DNA of 64,000 nucleotides from contig OZ231128.1 of the NCBI GenBank assembly GCA_965153355.1, positions 13,454,001-13,518,000 of the forward strand, in the 5' to 3' direction. Source of the stretch: Flaccisagitta enflata (Eukaryota; Chaetognatha; Sagittoidea; Aphragmophora). Under the pieces are notes generated by a model. It was not told the DNA's origin. It saw nothing but the letters and a program-made list of their open reading frames with translations, and did no database searches. Position numbers and translations under genes: made by a program. Shown here one piece after another: positions 27,221 to 40,489 of the stretch. Numbering within the stretch: position 1 is the stretch's first letter; every line of letters begins with the position of its first letter.

Positions 27221-27930
27221 TTCACAATTTAACAACATTTTTGGCGGAGAGTTGAAGGTTCCAATGCATTCACGTTTGGTGGTTGTTTTGGATCCATGTG
27301 CGAGGATTAACGCTCTTATCTAAGCAGTATTTTAAGACCGCTATGTCTCCGATCCATGTGGACACTCGAAGCAGACCTCGTCGAAAATAAATCACCTGTC
27401 ACTCGCGACAGGTTACAGGACCGGTGACAGGTGACAGGGGACAGGACGTAGGCCACCACCTCTTTTTACATAAAATCCGGGGCAACGGATACCATCAACC
27501 ACTCGTATATCGCGTCTATTTGCATGGCTGAGATGTGAATATTTCCTTTCATTTCAGTTTATCTTGACGAGCAGACAGCTTTCTATATAAGAAAATGCCA
27601 CTTTATACGTTATGAAATGATAAGATCAGGAATTCATAAACTAATCTACTCAGAAATCGAGACATGGACCAAATGTTATGCCTTTTGGCTCTGCAGACAG
27701 TTTCTGTGTCGTTTACATCAGAAGAATTACAGAGAGATTCAAATTTCCCGTCTAGAATTGATAGGAGATGCTTGAGGTAGTAATTTCGAAATTCGAATAC
27801 AATCCAACATCAATCAGTTCAATATTGAATACTATTTGGCGAAAAGAAACACGACAGCTGCTCGAAGTAGTATCAACATTGGAAGAGTGCTGATTCTAAA
27901 TGAAGAGGGCTTCAACTTGGTCGCATTTGA
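27221..27930. other. Unassigned non-coding stretch
   Basis: No gene, RNA or transposon recognised. Only short local repeats, such as the gacaggtgacagg run at 27,395-27,440. Confidence 0.5.
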
Positions 27931-27933
27931 AAT

Positions 27934-28138
27934 AAAGCTGGATACACGGCGTGCGGATGGGTAGGAGCAGAGCTGAAGAAGGTCACTAGGGCATATGGGC
28001 ACGAGCCGTATGCTCAAAAAGCTCAAAAACGCCAAAAAAGTAAAAAGGGGACCAACCAACCGACCAACCGACCGACCGACCCACGGACCGACGGACCGAC
28101 ACAGCGGGGCGTAGAGTCGCTTAGCACGCGACTAAAAA
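27934..28138 (+). repeat. Hairpin-ended dispersed repeat, complete copy
   Basis: aaagctggatacacggc start, gcgtgcggatgggtaggagc, gcacgagcc, ctcaaaaagctcaaaaacgcc, (GACC)n, acagcggggcgtagagt, then hairpin AGTCGC-ttagcac-GCGACT (28,115-28,133) and taaaaaa. Confidence 0.78.
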
Positions 28139-28849
28139 AATGTTGATAAAGACTTTTTAAACGAAGCCAATCTGGGTTCTGTAGACTTATTAGTTTGGGA
28201 GCAGCACTCCTCCAAACAATGAAACGGGCAGACTATTGGATAGAAGATACCGCGTTACCGACTCAATATGGTATCCAGTTGATACCATCACTCAACTTTC
28301 CATCTACTTATCCACCCGCTATCTCCTTGCCCTCGTTCCTTGTTTATCCCCAGTGAGGCGTTTAGTTGCTGGATTTTGTTTTGGGTAGGGAAAGGTTATT
28401 CTTATCTAACTATAGGTAGGTGAAATTTGTGGTGTTGGAAGTTTTGATTAAACAACAAGAAAAAAATTCGGGTGGTTTGTAAAGAAAGAGGAAGGAGGGC
28501 AAAAAGGGGCAAAAAAAAAAAAAAAAGGTAAGAAAAAAAAGTGCAGATAGGGGGTAATACGGGCGAAAAGGGGGAAAGCTTGGTTTATGGAGAAAGGGCA
28601 AGTTTTTCTGGTCTCCATTTTCCCTTTACCCAGTCACATTTTCTTCAAGGTTTTTTTCCAGGATGTTGTTCCCGGGGAAGTTAATGCAAAAGGCAATCGG
28701 TCATACCACAATACATTTCCTCGTTTCTGCAAGAGTGAGTGGGAAGAAGAAAATGAGGAAAAAGACGAAATTGTCGCAAAAGCGTTAGATGGTTGGCGGT
28801 ACCCGTGCCGCGCCTAAGTGGGTTGAAATAAGAGTTGAGGGAGGGAGCA

Positions 28850-29079
28850 GGGCAGCGGCCCAAACGATGGCGATGACCTACGCTTTCACACTTATGAGAA
28901 ACTTTCTCCTCCTCCTTTTCCTTCTTTTCCATGGCGAGCAGAGAGGGGGGGGGGAGATGACGGAGAAGAAGAAGGAGAAGGAGAAGGAGGAGGAGAAAAT
29001 TCCTCATATGCGTGAAAGCGTAGGACATTGGCCCCGAAGGTCCCGAAGGCCTCCTACTCCTTCTTTTCCGCCGCTGCCC
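28850..29079. mobile_element. Fold-back element, short copy
   Basis: Left end gggcagcggccc, right end ccgctgccc, with inverted inner parts gatgacctacgctttcaca / gtgaaagcgtaggacattgg and ggagaaa/tttctcc arms. About 230 bp. Same termini as 53,726-54,241 and the right end of the palindrome-centre element. The sequence just left (ggcggtacccgtgccgcgcctaag) also precedes the 53.7-kb copy, so the mobile unit may be longer. Confidence 0.65.
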
Positions 29080-29284
29080 AAATAGATGGCACCACTTACC
29101 ACGGTCGTCTAAAACTGGGGTGCGTTTGAGACGGATATTGTACTAATTGAGTTTTTTTTTTTCATTTGTGACACTATTGTTGATGTTCAGAGAATCTCTA
29201 ATTTTAGATTAATCCCAGGTCTTTATCTCAAATGGTTTAGAAGCTGCACTGCAGCCCTTCGAAGACGAAGCCTATTTCACTAAA

Positions 29285-29530
29285 ACGCATTATAAATGCG
29301 GACAAAGCCTCTTATAGAGTTGCGTCGTAACTGTGTAGAAATTGAAAAGTAGAGAAACACACTAGGTCTCCCTCTTTCGCCGGCTACTCGACTAACCACA
29401 TCACGTACGGGTGGGCAGAGGCATTGATAAAAAATTAAACTTTTGGTCAGGGGTAGTAATGCTGAATTCGCCAACGGACTAACAGATAGACAGACGGACA
29501 GACCCTTTAATAGCGATGCGATAACACATT
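29285..29530. repeat. Hairpin-ended dispersed repeats, diverged
   Basis: Contains CGCATT-ata-AATGCG (29,285-29,299), acaaagcctcttatagagt (shared with 12,590) with an AGTT..AACT hairpin, cgtacgggtgggcag and a GACGGACAG run ending near atagcgatgcg. Probably two overlapping or nested family members. Confidence 0.5.
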
Positions 29531-29559
29531 TAAGAATAGATTCTATATCATTGGTCCTG

Positions 29560-29753
29560 TAATAACTCAAATTATAGACTAACGTGTTTTCAAACACTCT
29601 TTTGCTACTCTATCGATGAAGCCTGTTCGTCCCTCTGTCTCTCCATATATGTCACTTGTACAGTGCCAAATTCAATACGCGACAAGACACAGTCAGGACG
29701 CATCATTCCACGATCCGGCTTGCTTATTTATGATTCATACTGATTTTGACAGA

Positions 29754-29784
<31 letters not shown>

Positions 29785-31400
29785 TCGTTTCAATTTTGTT
29801 TAAAGAAACATTGGACTTTAAATCAAAATGAAAGCGAGTCAAAACTGTATAAGTCATGCGGAAAAAAAGGATGCTATTTGAATAATGCAGCTGTGTATAT
29901 TTCTGTTCTTTTTTCAATTAACAGCATTGGAATCTCTTGATAGTATTTGTCATGAGATTTTGAGCTAAAAATTCATGACATATCCCATTTAAGGAAATAT
30001 GGCATTTAAAACGCGTGAATACTAGTACTAGTAGTAAAGCATTATGGGAGAGTTCGTTTCTTAAGGACGGTAGAAAATATCACAAGATGATTAGCGTAAC
30101 AATCATCTAGGGCGATCCGCTCTCGGTTCGGTCAGCTGATTCAACCCAGTTGTAATTTGGTGTATCCCTGATGGCACACCTTCGCCATAATCGACGGGAT
30201 AGTTACTCAATAGTCTTAATTGTGCTTCCTGTCTCAAGTTTTCTGTTTCTAGTTTGGAGGTCTAGTGATGTTGAAACCGTCAGTGAAATATATGCCAGCT
30301 AACTTTATAGAGCACAATGAATTACTGAGTATGCAACAGACCAACGACCAAAAAATAAGTGGCACGGGGTCACAATGACGTTACGGACGGGTGATGATGG
30401 GATTGCGACAGTAAAACAACCTGATGCCTTCCTTTAAACTGATGCCATTTTTAAACTGAAGCCATTTTTAAATGAGGCCAGATAGAAGTACCAATTTAAG
30501 CCAAATGAAAGAGTTTTTAAAGGGCTTACAATTGGTCTAAAGTTTTGATAGATTTTTTTTCATCTGACATTTGTTGCCAAAATTAACCATTGATAAGTGC
30601 GTCTTTTCCTTATTTCATTTCTTCGTCATGCACATCTTCGTTTTTACCTCGAAAATTCAGTAGACATGCTATCACCACTATATTTATTGATCTGTCACCC
30701 ATTTGATGAGCAATAATCCTAAATTCTGGTGCTCCATGATCTAGTCCAAGTTTTATGCGCTGTTTGCAATAAATTTTCAATTATCGTGAATTCTGGAGCA
30801 CTGTGAACAGTTCCAGTTGAACGCACCGTTTAGAATCAATTTTGCAGTTTGGGTGCCCAACATTTCCAATATAACCTTTTCTTTGGTAAATTCTTTTTTT
30901 TGTTTACGATTAAAAGTTTTAATTCTTTTTCTAAGGGTGCGTTTTCGGTCAATTCGTCATTCGTCATTCGTTTTACAATGTTTTCAGTCACCCTATTTGT
31001 CAATCCCACGTCCCAGAAATTGTTTTCACTTTTAGTCAACTCAGTACAAATCTAGGTTGACATGTTTGAAATGATCAAAAGTAAAAGAAACTCTAAGACA
31101 ACTTTTTGTCAACTTTGGCAAAATTGAGGACAAGCATCAATCAGTCGTCTTGTGTTTTTTTTTGTACAATCACAGATTGAAAGTGGATTTGTAAATATGA
31201 ATTAAACTAAATTTACCATTTTAGGTCTACGGCCTACAGACCCATTCTACTCACTGCCTTCGTTAAAAAAATTGATTGAATTGGCCACCATTCCTTTAAA
31301 ACGAAAAATTAACCACAAACCATGCCCCAAGAATATTCTTTTTTTTTTGTCTAAAAGGATGATTTCTTAAATTTGAGGTTTCCAAAAACGAAAATCATAT
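29560..31400. other. Non-coding stretch, nothing recognised
   Basis: A+T-rich. Minor features only: a TTC run at 29,755-29,785, three tandem ctgatgccatttttaaa-type units at 30,427-30,475, and an imperfect direct repeat around tctggtgctccatgatc / tctggagcactgtgaac (30,725-30,815). Confidence 0.55.
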
Positions 31401-31440
31401 GAAAAATAAATGGACAAATCTATCTTTGCTTGTCCGTTTG

Positions 31441-31480
31441 ATTCTTTATGTCTGTCTTTCTGTCTGTCTCTGTCTCTGTC

Positions 31481-31540
<60 letters not shown>

Positions 31541-31541
31541 C
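31441..31541 (+). repeat. (CTGT)n/(CT)n microsatellite
   Basis: CTGTCT passing into CTGT and then CT. Non-coding. Confidence 0.96.
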
Positions 31542-31739
31542 TGGCCCATATTCCCTTCTGAACGTGTGAGTTCTTTGGGAGCCTTAAAGAAAGAGGAACG
31601 TGTTATGGTCTTCCCAAGGGATTACGAGGGGAGGGGGGGGGGGGAGGAGAGGCTACAGCCAACCTGTAAACGTGTGAAGTGAGAAAACGGATAAAAAAAA
31701 AAAACTTCAAATGATTGCAGCCACAGTTACACAATAAAA

Positions 31740-31896
31740 GTAATAATATCAACACAACGACAAATGACAACGACAACGATAATGACAATGACAATGACAA
31801 AAAGTTTATAACCACAATGATTACTACAATAAAAATAAATAACAATAACTACAAATAAATAAATAACAAATAAATAACAACAACAACAACAACAAC

Positions 31897-31954
<58 letters not shown>

Positions 31955-31986
31955 CGACTACAACAACGACAACAACAACAACAACG

Positions 31987-32077
<91 letters not shown>
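31740..32077 (+). repeat. (AAC)n microsatellite with variants
   Basis: AAC/ACG/AAT-rich from 31,740, almost pure AAC from about 31,874 to 32,077. The poly-Val, poly-Cys and poly-Leu open frames on the minus strand are artefacts. Confidence 0.98.
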
Positions 32078-32078
<1 letters not shown>

Positions 32079-32111
32079 AGAAAATGTTGCAACCATTAAT
32101 CTGCAATCGCT

Positions 32112-33228
32112 CTCAAATGCCCCGCACCATGGTGGAGCTGGCATACCAGAGGCGTTATATACCCAACCACCACCAAAACCCCAAATCACCATCGACACCC
32201 TAAAACCACCCAAACTCCGCTAAATTACCAACACTATGGGTGGTTTTGGCATACTAGAGGCGTTATATACCCAACCACCACCCAAAACCCCCAAATCACC
32301 ATCACCGACACCCCTAAAACCACCCAAACTCCGAAATCACCAACACTATGGTGGTTTTGGTGCATACTAGAGGCAAGTATATACCCAAATCACCACCCAA
32401 AACCCCCAAATCACCATCACCGACACCCCTAAAACCACCCAAACTCCGAAATCACCAACACTATGGGTGGTTTTGGCATACTAGAGGCGTTATATACCCA
32501 ACCACCACCCAAAACCCCCAAATCACCATCACCGACACCCCTAAAACCACCCATGGCAGTGGTGATCACCAACACTATGGGTGGTTTTGGCATACTAGAG
32601 GCGTTATATACCCAACCACCCCCCAAAACCCCCAAATCACCATCACCGACACCCCTAAAACCACCCAAACACCGAAATCACCAACACTATGGGTGGTTTT
32701 GGCATACTAGAGGCGTTATATACCCAACCACCCCCCACAACCCCAAATCACCATCACCGACACCCCTAAAACCACCCAAACACCTAAATCACCAACACTA
32801 CGGGTGGTTTTGGCATACTAGAGGCGTTATATACCCAACCACCCCCCAAAACCCCCAAATCACCATCACCGACACCCCTAAAACCACCCAAACACCTAAA
32901 TCACCAACACTATGGGTGGTTTTGGCATACTAGAGGCGTTATATAACCACCCCCAAACCCCAAATCATCATCATCACCGACACCCCTAAAACCACCCAAA
33001 CACGAACACCACAACACTATGGGTGTGGTTTTGGCATACTAGAGGCAGTTATATACCCACCACCCCAAACCCCCAAATCACCATCACCGACACCCCTAAA
33101 ACCACCCAAACACCTAAATCACCAACACTATGGGTGGTTTTGGCATACTAGAGGCGTTATATACCCAACCACCCCCCAAAACCCCCAAATCACCATCACC
33201 GACACCCCTAAAACCACCCAAACACCTA
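32112..33228. repeat. ~112-bp tandem satellite, about ten units
   Basis: Units begin near actatgggtggttttggca; starts fall at about 32,233, 32,345, 32,460, 32,573, 32,686, 32,800, 32,908, 33,017 and 33,127, so unit length is 108-115 bases. Each unit holds GGGTGGTTTT and, about 90 bases later, AAAACCACCC, so neighbouring units can pair as stems. The first and last units are degenerate. Confidence 0.96.
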
Positions 33229-33239
33229 AGCCTAGGAAA

Positions 33240-33554
33240 CTAGACTAAGTTAGATGGCCGGTCAACGTCCCTCCCACCTCCTTAGATTAATTTTCATTTT
33301 GTTTCAATATTTCAATACCAGAACATTTTTTTTTGTATGACAGTTAAAGAATGTTCCCATGCAAGTAAATGCTCCTCTTAATCGTATTGCGAAGCAAGCA
33401 CTTGCTCAAAATAGATTTTATTATGATTCTTCATTAAATCATTGCATCGGCTTACTCACTTGCTGCCCATCCAACCATAACACGATGTACGACGTTATCC
33501 AAATGGTAAAAATTTCCATGTATTTGACTGATAAAGGAAATCTCATTTACCTTT
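33240..33554. other. Unassigned non-coding stretch
   Basis: Nothing recognised. The short open frame at 33,359-33,580 has no support. Confidence 0.5.
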
Positions 33555-33720
33555 TTAGATGCGTCATCGCATCTTTATAAGAGCGTCCGTCCCTCCGTCC
33601 AACCGTCCATCCGTCTCTCCGTCTGCCCGTCCGTCCATCTGTCCATCCTTCTGTCCGTCTGTCGGTCCGCCCATCCGTCCGTCAGCCTGTCCGTCCATCC
33701 ATCTGTCTGTCTGACGCAGA
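33555..33720 (-). repeat. Hairpin-ended dispersed repeat, 3' part
   Basis: Hairpin AGATGCG-tcat-CGCATCT (33,557-33,574), a perfect 7-bp stem of different sequence from the other copies, followed by a long gtccgtccatcc run. On the minus strand it ends with taaaaagg. Confidence 0.72.
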
Positions 33721-33907
33721 TAACGCGTCGAGTTGTCCACCTGGGCTTGTTTCTATGTGCGTCTTCAATCCTCTTTAATCTGAAAAAAGTCAGACTGTTG
33801 GTCAGTCCATTTGTCGTTTGGTCTGTTGATCACGCAAACGTCTTACCACACAAAATAAAAGTTTAGATATCTTTTCTGTCAACTCCGTGCCTTCTCGCTT
33901 TTATTTT

Positions 33908-33973
33908 CATTTATTCATTCATTCATTCATTCATTCATTCATTCATTCATTCATTCATTCATTCATTCATTCA
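33908..33973 (+). repeat. (ATTC)n microsatellite
   Basis: About 16 ATTC units. Confidence 0.97.
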
Positions 33974-34214
33974 ATCAAGAAATCATTCACTCAAAACGTT
34001 CATTTTGGACGTTCATTCCTTCTCATTCAGCAAGGCGCACATATTGGCAATAACTTTTTTTACATTTTGAGATCATCAGGGCTTTGAATTGCTTCGAAAT
34101 TACTAAGATTGTAGTTATTTCCTTAGTAGCTATCTCTATCTCTTTTGAAGGCTTTGGAAAAAGACGAAGTTCTTTGCAAAAAAAAAAAATCATATCTATA
34201 TACCGCACATGGCA

Positions 34215-34430
<216 letters not shown>

Positions 34431-34738
34431 GTGTTCAGATTTTGAAAAAGCGGGAAGCGCCGCTTCTCGGAAGAGAAAGAAATTTGGAGGATAGTTGGAA
34501 AAAATACGAAACAAAAAGAGAAGAAAAAAAGTGATAGAAAAAAAAGAGAAAAAGAAAAAAAAAGAAAGAAAAAAAAAGGAAAAAATTTTTTTATTAAGTT
34601 CATAAAAATGCTATTTGGTGAGTCGTTTTGTATTATCTAATTTCAAAATATTACCCTGAGACAGGAGAATATGTGTCGGAAACTTATCAGGAAAATTTTT
34701 TGCCTCTCGGAAGGTTTGCAAAATATGAACGCTGCGCG

Positions 34739-34930
<192 letters not shown>

Positions 34931-35519
34931 TGTTGTAGTTGTTGTTCTGGTTGTTGTTGTTCTAGTTGTTTTTGTTGTTCTCGTTGTTGCCGTTGTCGTC
35001 GTCGTGACATCGTCATCGTCGTCGTTGTTGACGTAGTCTTTGGAATTAGTTTCGTGGTCATGGTCGTCAACATTGTCATCGTTTTCTGTCATTTTTTGTT
35101 CTTTTACGATCGAAAAATCAAAATGGAAGAAAAAGAATGAAAAAAAATGAAGAGAAGTAACTCAGTCCAAATTCAGTACAGGAAGATTGAAACGAAGCAT
35201 TGGAGACATTTTTCTCATGATAATACAGCGAGTCATAGTCGGGTCGTACTTGGTCACCGTCACTTTACTATGTCATAAAAATCAAACCCCACACTAAAGA
35301 ACGGAGAATTTCGCGGACCTGTACGTTTTATCTGTTGTAGCACTAAGTGTAAGCTTCAAGCTGGCACATTCAGTTTCCCTCCCAGGGGCTGACGTTAGCT
35401 GACGTTTGAAGAAATATAAGAGAGATATCAGGTAATGTTCTACTACACATTTAAGTAGTGTCTGATTTTTTGCCGGTCACGGCCCATAGTGGAGAGGGGG
35501 TGAAGCTTTAAGCTTCATC

Positions 35520-36250
35520 AGTTCAATCGCTTTTTAGTAGCTCGCTAACACCATCTGTTCAAACTACCGCCAGGTGGTTTTGAGTAGTACTCTGGATTTT
35601 CTGCTTGTTGACAGAACGAGAATCAAAGAATTGACCAACTCCAGGGAAACGATATCCGCCAAACCGCTATGAATCAAGCTACACTCTAGATGGACTTCCT
35701 GAAGTAAGATCCAGCTTCAAAGAAATCTTTCATGGGGCGCCTTTTGAGAAAAATCCAAAATTGATAATTTTTCATCTTACCTTGCACATAAAATTTATTG
35801 GGATATTAGAAAGTCTTTTTAGATAGCGTATTCGAATTCCTGATAAAATTTCCTTTGATTTGAAAGGTCACACAGTATATTTTCATAAATAAATGAAATT
35901 TTCAATTTTTTAGCCAACGTTAGCTAAAAAACTGAAAATCTTATTTGATTTCAAAAATATATAGTGCGACCTATCTAATAAAAGGAAATTTCATCAGGAA
36001 AACAAATCCCTTACCAAAAAATATTTTCTATAAGCCCTGTAAATTCTGAAAGCAGAATATGATGAAATATTATCAATTTTCGACTTCTTTTCAAAAAGCA
36101 CTACAAGAAAGATTTCTTTGGAGCTGGATCCTAGTTCAAGAAGTCCATCCAAAGTGAAATCAAGCAAAAAATCCAGAGTACTACTCAAAACCACTAGGCG
36201 GTAGTTTGAATGGGTGGTGCTAAGGAACTTGATAAAAGGATGGATGATAT
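35520..36250. mobile_element. Fold-back element with long inverted arms
   Basis: Left arm 35,535-35,860 pairs with right arm 35,960-36,240: for example tggttttgagtagtactctgg at 35,576 against ccagagtactactcaaaacca at 36,173, and agatccagcttcaaagaa against ttctttggagctggatcc. The left arm has an extra stretch at about 35,605-35,690. The centre has ttagccaacgttagctaa. The same centre and flanking gcgacctatc motif recur in the element at 62,454-63,063, so the two are one family. Outer ends are unclear. Confidence 0.7.
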
Positions 36251-36259
36251 AAAAACGGC

Positions 36260-36865
36260 CGAAATGATGATTATTTAGCATTACGGCACCTGGCCTGCCC
36301 GACCACAAGTAACTACTTATTGGTCGTGTATCCGGCCTTCATAGAAAATTAGAGCCAAAAGTAATTCACCAACAAATAGTTTATGAGAGCTCCTAAGGCT
36401 CTTGTCCTTATTCTAATTCTTTTGGTTGTAATGTAATGTTGTCCAACTCATGAAGACAAATACCACAGAATGGAGACACAGAGAAGAGAGCAATCATGGT
36501 TGGGCCAACGGGGAAGACGCGCTCCACAAAAAAAAATAGAGTTGGATGGTCTTTTTGCCCCCACTCTCCGTTTTTGATGCTCACAGTCGGTCATACAAGG
36601 AAATTGAAAAGAAAAAAACTTCAACCCCCGCTGCAAGTAGATAAGTCGAACCCCTACGGACCCCATCAAGGACCCCATACGGACCCCTCAAATCCAAAGA
36701 AAAGTTCTCTTTCTTTTTCGTCTCATAAGGAAGCGCTATTCCACACTTTTTTTTTCTTACTTCTTCCTTTCCTTTTTTTTTTTATTCTTTTTCGTTTTCC
36801 TCCAACACCAATTATTTTTCTTTAGTATAGAAAAGAAGTTCACTTCCCCTTATTTCTTTGCCTCA
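36260..36865. other. Non-coding stretch
   Basis: Nothing recognised apart from a gtgtatccggcct motif at 36,325, the reverse complement of the 5' end of the hairpin-ended repeats. Confidence 0.5.
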
Positions 36866-36869
36866 TAAA

Positions 36870-37079
<210 letters not shown>

Positions 37080-37299
37080 TTCTTTCTCCCGCCCCACGCT
37101 GAGCTTTATGAAGGAGGCTTCACAGAGAGTAACTCATTTACAGCTTTTTAGCCTCAATTCACATTCATCATTTCAAGATTCGATTTCAATTAAACTCGGT
37201 TTTTCTGCCAATTTATTTTTCTTTGATCACTCCTTTCCTCTCCACTTTATTTTTTCCAAAAAATTCAATCCTTCAAACTTTCGAATTTGATTCCTTTTT

Positions 37300-37319
37300 T
37301 CGTTCTTTCTTTCTTTCGC

Positions 37320-37387
<68 letters not shown>

Positions 37388-37411
37388 TCGTTTCTTTCTT
37401 TCTTTCTTTTC
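37300..37411 (+). repeat. (TTTC)n microsatellite
   Basis: TTTC tract with a few TTCG interruptions. Confidence 0.97.
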
Positions 37412-37663
37412 TCCGTTTTTTTTTATTTCTTTTACTTGTTCATTTTTCTTTTTCCCGCTCGGCGTGATGTTAAAACCCTCTTGATTGATTTTTTTGCCAT
37501 TTTTCACGGCGGTTGTATGGGGTATCTTTTTCAGGAAGGGAGTATATACTACTCTCTAAACTGTGGGGTAGTTTATCTATGCATTGACAACTCAGCTTCC
37601 ATGTTCATGATACGGTGAAAATATGATACATTGAAATTTTACCATCCTTAGTCAATAGTCATT

Positions 37664-37673
37664 CCTCTCTCTT

Positions 37674-37771
<98 letters not shown>

Positions 37772-37795
37772 ACTCTCTCTCTCTCTCTCTCGCTC
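37664..37795 (+). repeat. (CT)n microsatellite
   Basis: CT tract with CTTT units at the left and one AACT interruption. Confidence 0.98.
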
Positions 37796-38404
37796 TCACA
37801 TTGGCCTTTTTTCCGCGGTTTTTTGGAGGCGATTAGGGCGAGTGTGTTGATTTTTCCATCAAATCTTCTGGAATCAATCAACAAAATTTCACCGAAAAAA
37901 ATAGGAAAAGATGTAAATCATATTTTTGCAGTCATGATTCATGTCATCAGAATGAAAGCAAGAATAATATTTTTTGTGCCCCCGAGAAAGCCCCTCAAAA
38001 AATAAAAAAAAATCATCGTTTGTTTTTGCTGATAAATAAACCACAACAAAAAAGAGTCCAAATTCCCCAATTTCCCATGACCAAGCCACAAAAAAAGAAA
38101 GAAAAAATATGAAAAAAAAGGTCTTTCACTCATTCATTCGAAAAACGACGTATTTTATTTCAAAAACAAGGCTTTTATATTCTTGGGTATTGAATTGAAT
38201 GAGGAAAAAAGGAGGGAAAAACGTTATTCTTTTTTTCTTCTCCACGCATTTTACAAAACTGAGGGGATTTTTTTTCTCCAAGAATGTCATGACAACTCTT
38301 GCAAAGTGACAAAGTTGGGATTCCCAGCGAGACCCTTCCCTGCCGGCGTGTGTCGGGCAACGGGCATCAACCATCACAAAGACAACAACGCCGGCACAAC
38401 CAGT

Positions 38405-38407
<3 letters not shown>

Positions 38408-38482
<75 letters not shown>

Positions 38483-38490
38483 GGCAGACA
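38408..38490 (+). repeat. (GA)n/(GACA)n microsatellite
   Basis: GA followed by GACA units; a GACA-rich stretch also lies at 38,577-38,600. Confidence 0.97.
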
Positions 38491-39955
38491 GAAAGAGAAA
38501 GATACTGACTCACGCAATGACAGATCAACAGATAGACGCTTCGGCTGGACCAAGTAATGGACCAAAAAGACAGAAAGGCAGACAGACAGAAAGACAAACA
38601 GAATGAACGATGACCGAGACCGTGTCTTAAAACAACAAACACGACATCCGCGCAACAGTTTCTTCAATGATCTTGAATTCGCGGTCCTTGACAACGCACA
38701 AGAGTCAACAATGCCTCGGTGAAAAAGATGCTTTTGTAGTGGTTTGAGGAGGAGGAAGAGGATGAGGAGGAGGAGAAGGAGGAAGAAAGAGAGTGAATGG
38801 TGGTGGTAGTTAAGGAGGTTGTCGACCGACGGCAGTCATGTAAGGATAAAGAGGAGGAGGAGGATGAGGAGGAGGAAAGGCCGATCATGAATGTCCTTCG
38901 GAAAATTTGATGAGGTGTAAATTATTGCTCGTCAAACAAAAATTGATGTCATCCATCGGCATTTATATATCATTTGCAAACAAAACCCGCAAAATCGGGG
39001 ATTGTGAGAAAGAGATGAGGAAATTTAAAAAAGAAAAAAATGGGGTTGAAATGGGGGGGGAGGATTCAGATGAAGAAGAGGAAGAGGAAGAAAATATGAG
39101 GGAAAATCTGAGGAAAGCATGGAATACAGAAAAAAAAGAAACGCATTTTCACCTTTTCTGGGTGGTGGCTATAGCCGGAAATGGCATATACTCCTGTAGA
39201 GTACTGAAATATTCAAAATGATGCTTCGCTACCGTTTCAAATTCAGTTCTCGTTTTGAGGCTGCTACTTGCTACTTGGCTACTCCTCTGTGAATTCCTAT
39301 TTTTGCCTCCATGAGTGAAAAAGATTCCAGCTCCAATTCAGGAGCAAGATTTGGTAGCGAAGGAAACTCCGATTTGTGGAATGGAAAGCTCGGAAATGAT
39401 TGAGAAAAGTTGGCTCATATGTAAACAGACATGAAGATGAGACAATGACGATGCAATGCAACGAGGGGGGGGGAGGAGGAGGGATGAATGGATGGAAAGA
39501 CGGGTGGATAGACGAATTTACGGAGTAACGGTCGTCGTCCGATGTGTTTCTCGACCCAAAAAGCCGACTATCGCGCAAAATGGAACAATAGATGTTTTGA
39601 TTTCTGAAATTTTTGAAAGTCACACCAAATAGGAGGTAAACGGAATGGTGTTAGCCGGTCGGTCAAATGGCAAAAAAAAAGAAAAAAAAAACAATTTACG
39701 CCTCTTTCTCTCATATTTCTTTCTCTGTCTCTCTCTCTTTCAGCGAATCCTTTATTTAAAGTGGATGGCATTGAAGAACTAATCCATGACCGTTTTAGCC
39801 AAATTATACTCGTTAGAATCCGGTCTTTAGATGAATTAACCGACTAACCGACAGAAGGACGATTGAGCAGATGGAAACAGTCCGTGAATAAAAGCAAACC
39901 ATCCATAACAAGTGGGAATCATCCCAATGTTCAGTAAAAGTGAATAAAGGGCAAT
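38490..39955. other. Non-coding stretch up to the assembly gap
   Basis: No gene recognised. GGA-rich purine run at 38,745-38,880 and another at 39,050-39,100. The last 200 bases before the gap show no integrase-like coding sequence, so the gag-pol on the far side does not continue across it in collinear fashion. Confidence 0.6.
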
Positions 39956-39988
39956 NNNNNNNNNNNNNNNNNNNNNNNNNNNNNNNNN
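39956..39988. other. Assembly gap (33 N)
   Basis: 33 undetermined bases. The integrase reading frame of the minus-strand retrotransposon stops here and is not resumed on the other side, so the true missing sequence is probably much longer or the join is wrong. Confidence 0.99.
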
Positions 39989-40489
39989 TCGGGAGCTGAC
40001 GAAAGGTTCCAAGCTTTCATCTCCTTCTTGAGGATATTATTGGCGCCTACTTGATTCGTCCCGCAATCTGATGTGAAACGGCGGATTTCTGGCGCCTTGC
40101 TGCAAAGCGGATGATTGCATTTACTATCGCATCGGCTGACATGTTGAAGAGCAATTCCACATGGACGGCGCGTGACACGAACAGGTGAACACTGCGATCC
40201 ACACCTTGTGATCAGTACGCCCGTTCATCTTAACTAGGAAATGCCCCATGACATCCAATCCAGTCTCTGCAAAGACAGGCGCAGGATTGACGCGATTTGA
40301 TGGAAGATTGGCCATTTGCTGATTTGCGTTCTTTTTAAAGTTCTTCTGGCATCTGAAGCACGTGTTGACGACGCTCTTGACAGCCTGAAGACCTTTTGTA
40401 ATCCACACAAATTGGCGTAATTGGCACAATGTATGCTTTGCACCCGCATGAAAATCATTGTGATGATAATGGCGAATCAATGATTTCAC
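39989..40489 (-). pseudogene. pol: BEL/Pao integrase domain (incomplete)
   Basis: Minus-strand frame from 40,489 has the HHCC zinc-binding pattern (H and H about 20 residues before a C-x-x-C, residues about 8-45), then the first catalytic aspartate context GLDVMGHF. After a frame change near 40,060-40,120, the second catalytic aspartate context DCGTN followed by GAN appears just before the gap. The catalytic glutamate and C-terminal part are missing. Integrase inserts the reverse-transcribed element DNA into the host genome. As read, the copy cannot encode a complete enzyme. Confidence 0.85.

Noticed and set aside
31824-32213. Poly-Val and poly-Cys frames over (AAC)n
   Set aside because: Stop-free because of the repeat; no start context or domain.
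32348-32933. Repetitive Pro/Thr-rich frames (up to 156 codons) over the 112-bp satellite
   Set aside because: The unit length is not a constant multiple of three and stops recur; the frame survives only a few units.
32112-33228. CRISPR-like repeat-spacer array
   Set aside because: The whole ~112-bp unit repeats with no unique spacers, and the genome is eukaryotic.
39568-39771. 67-codon minus frame near the gap as continuation of pol
   Set aside because: No integrase similarity; the frame includes a CT microsatellite.
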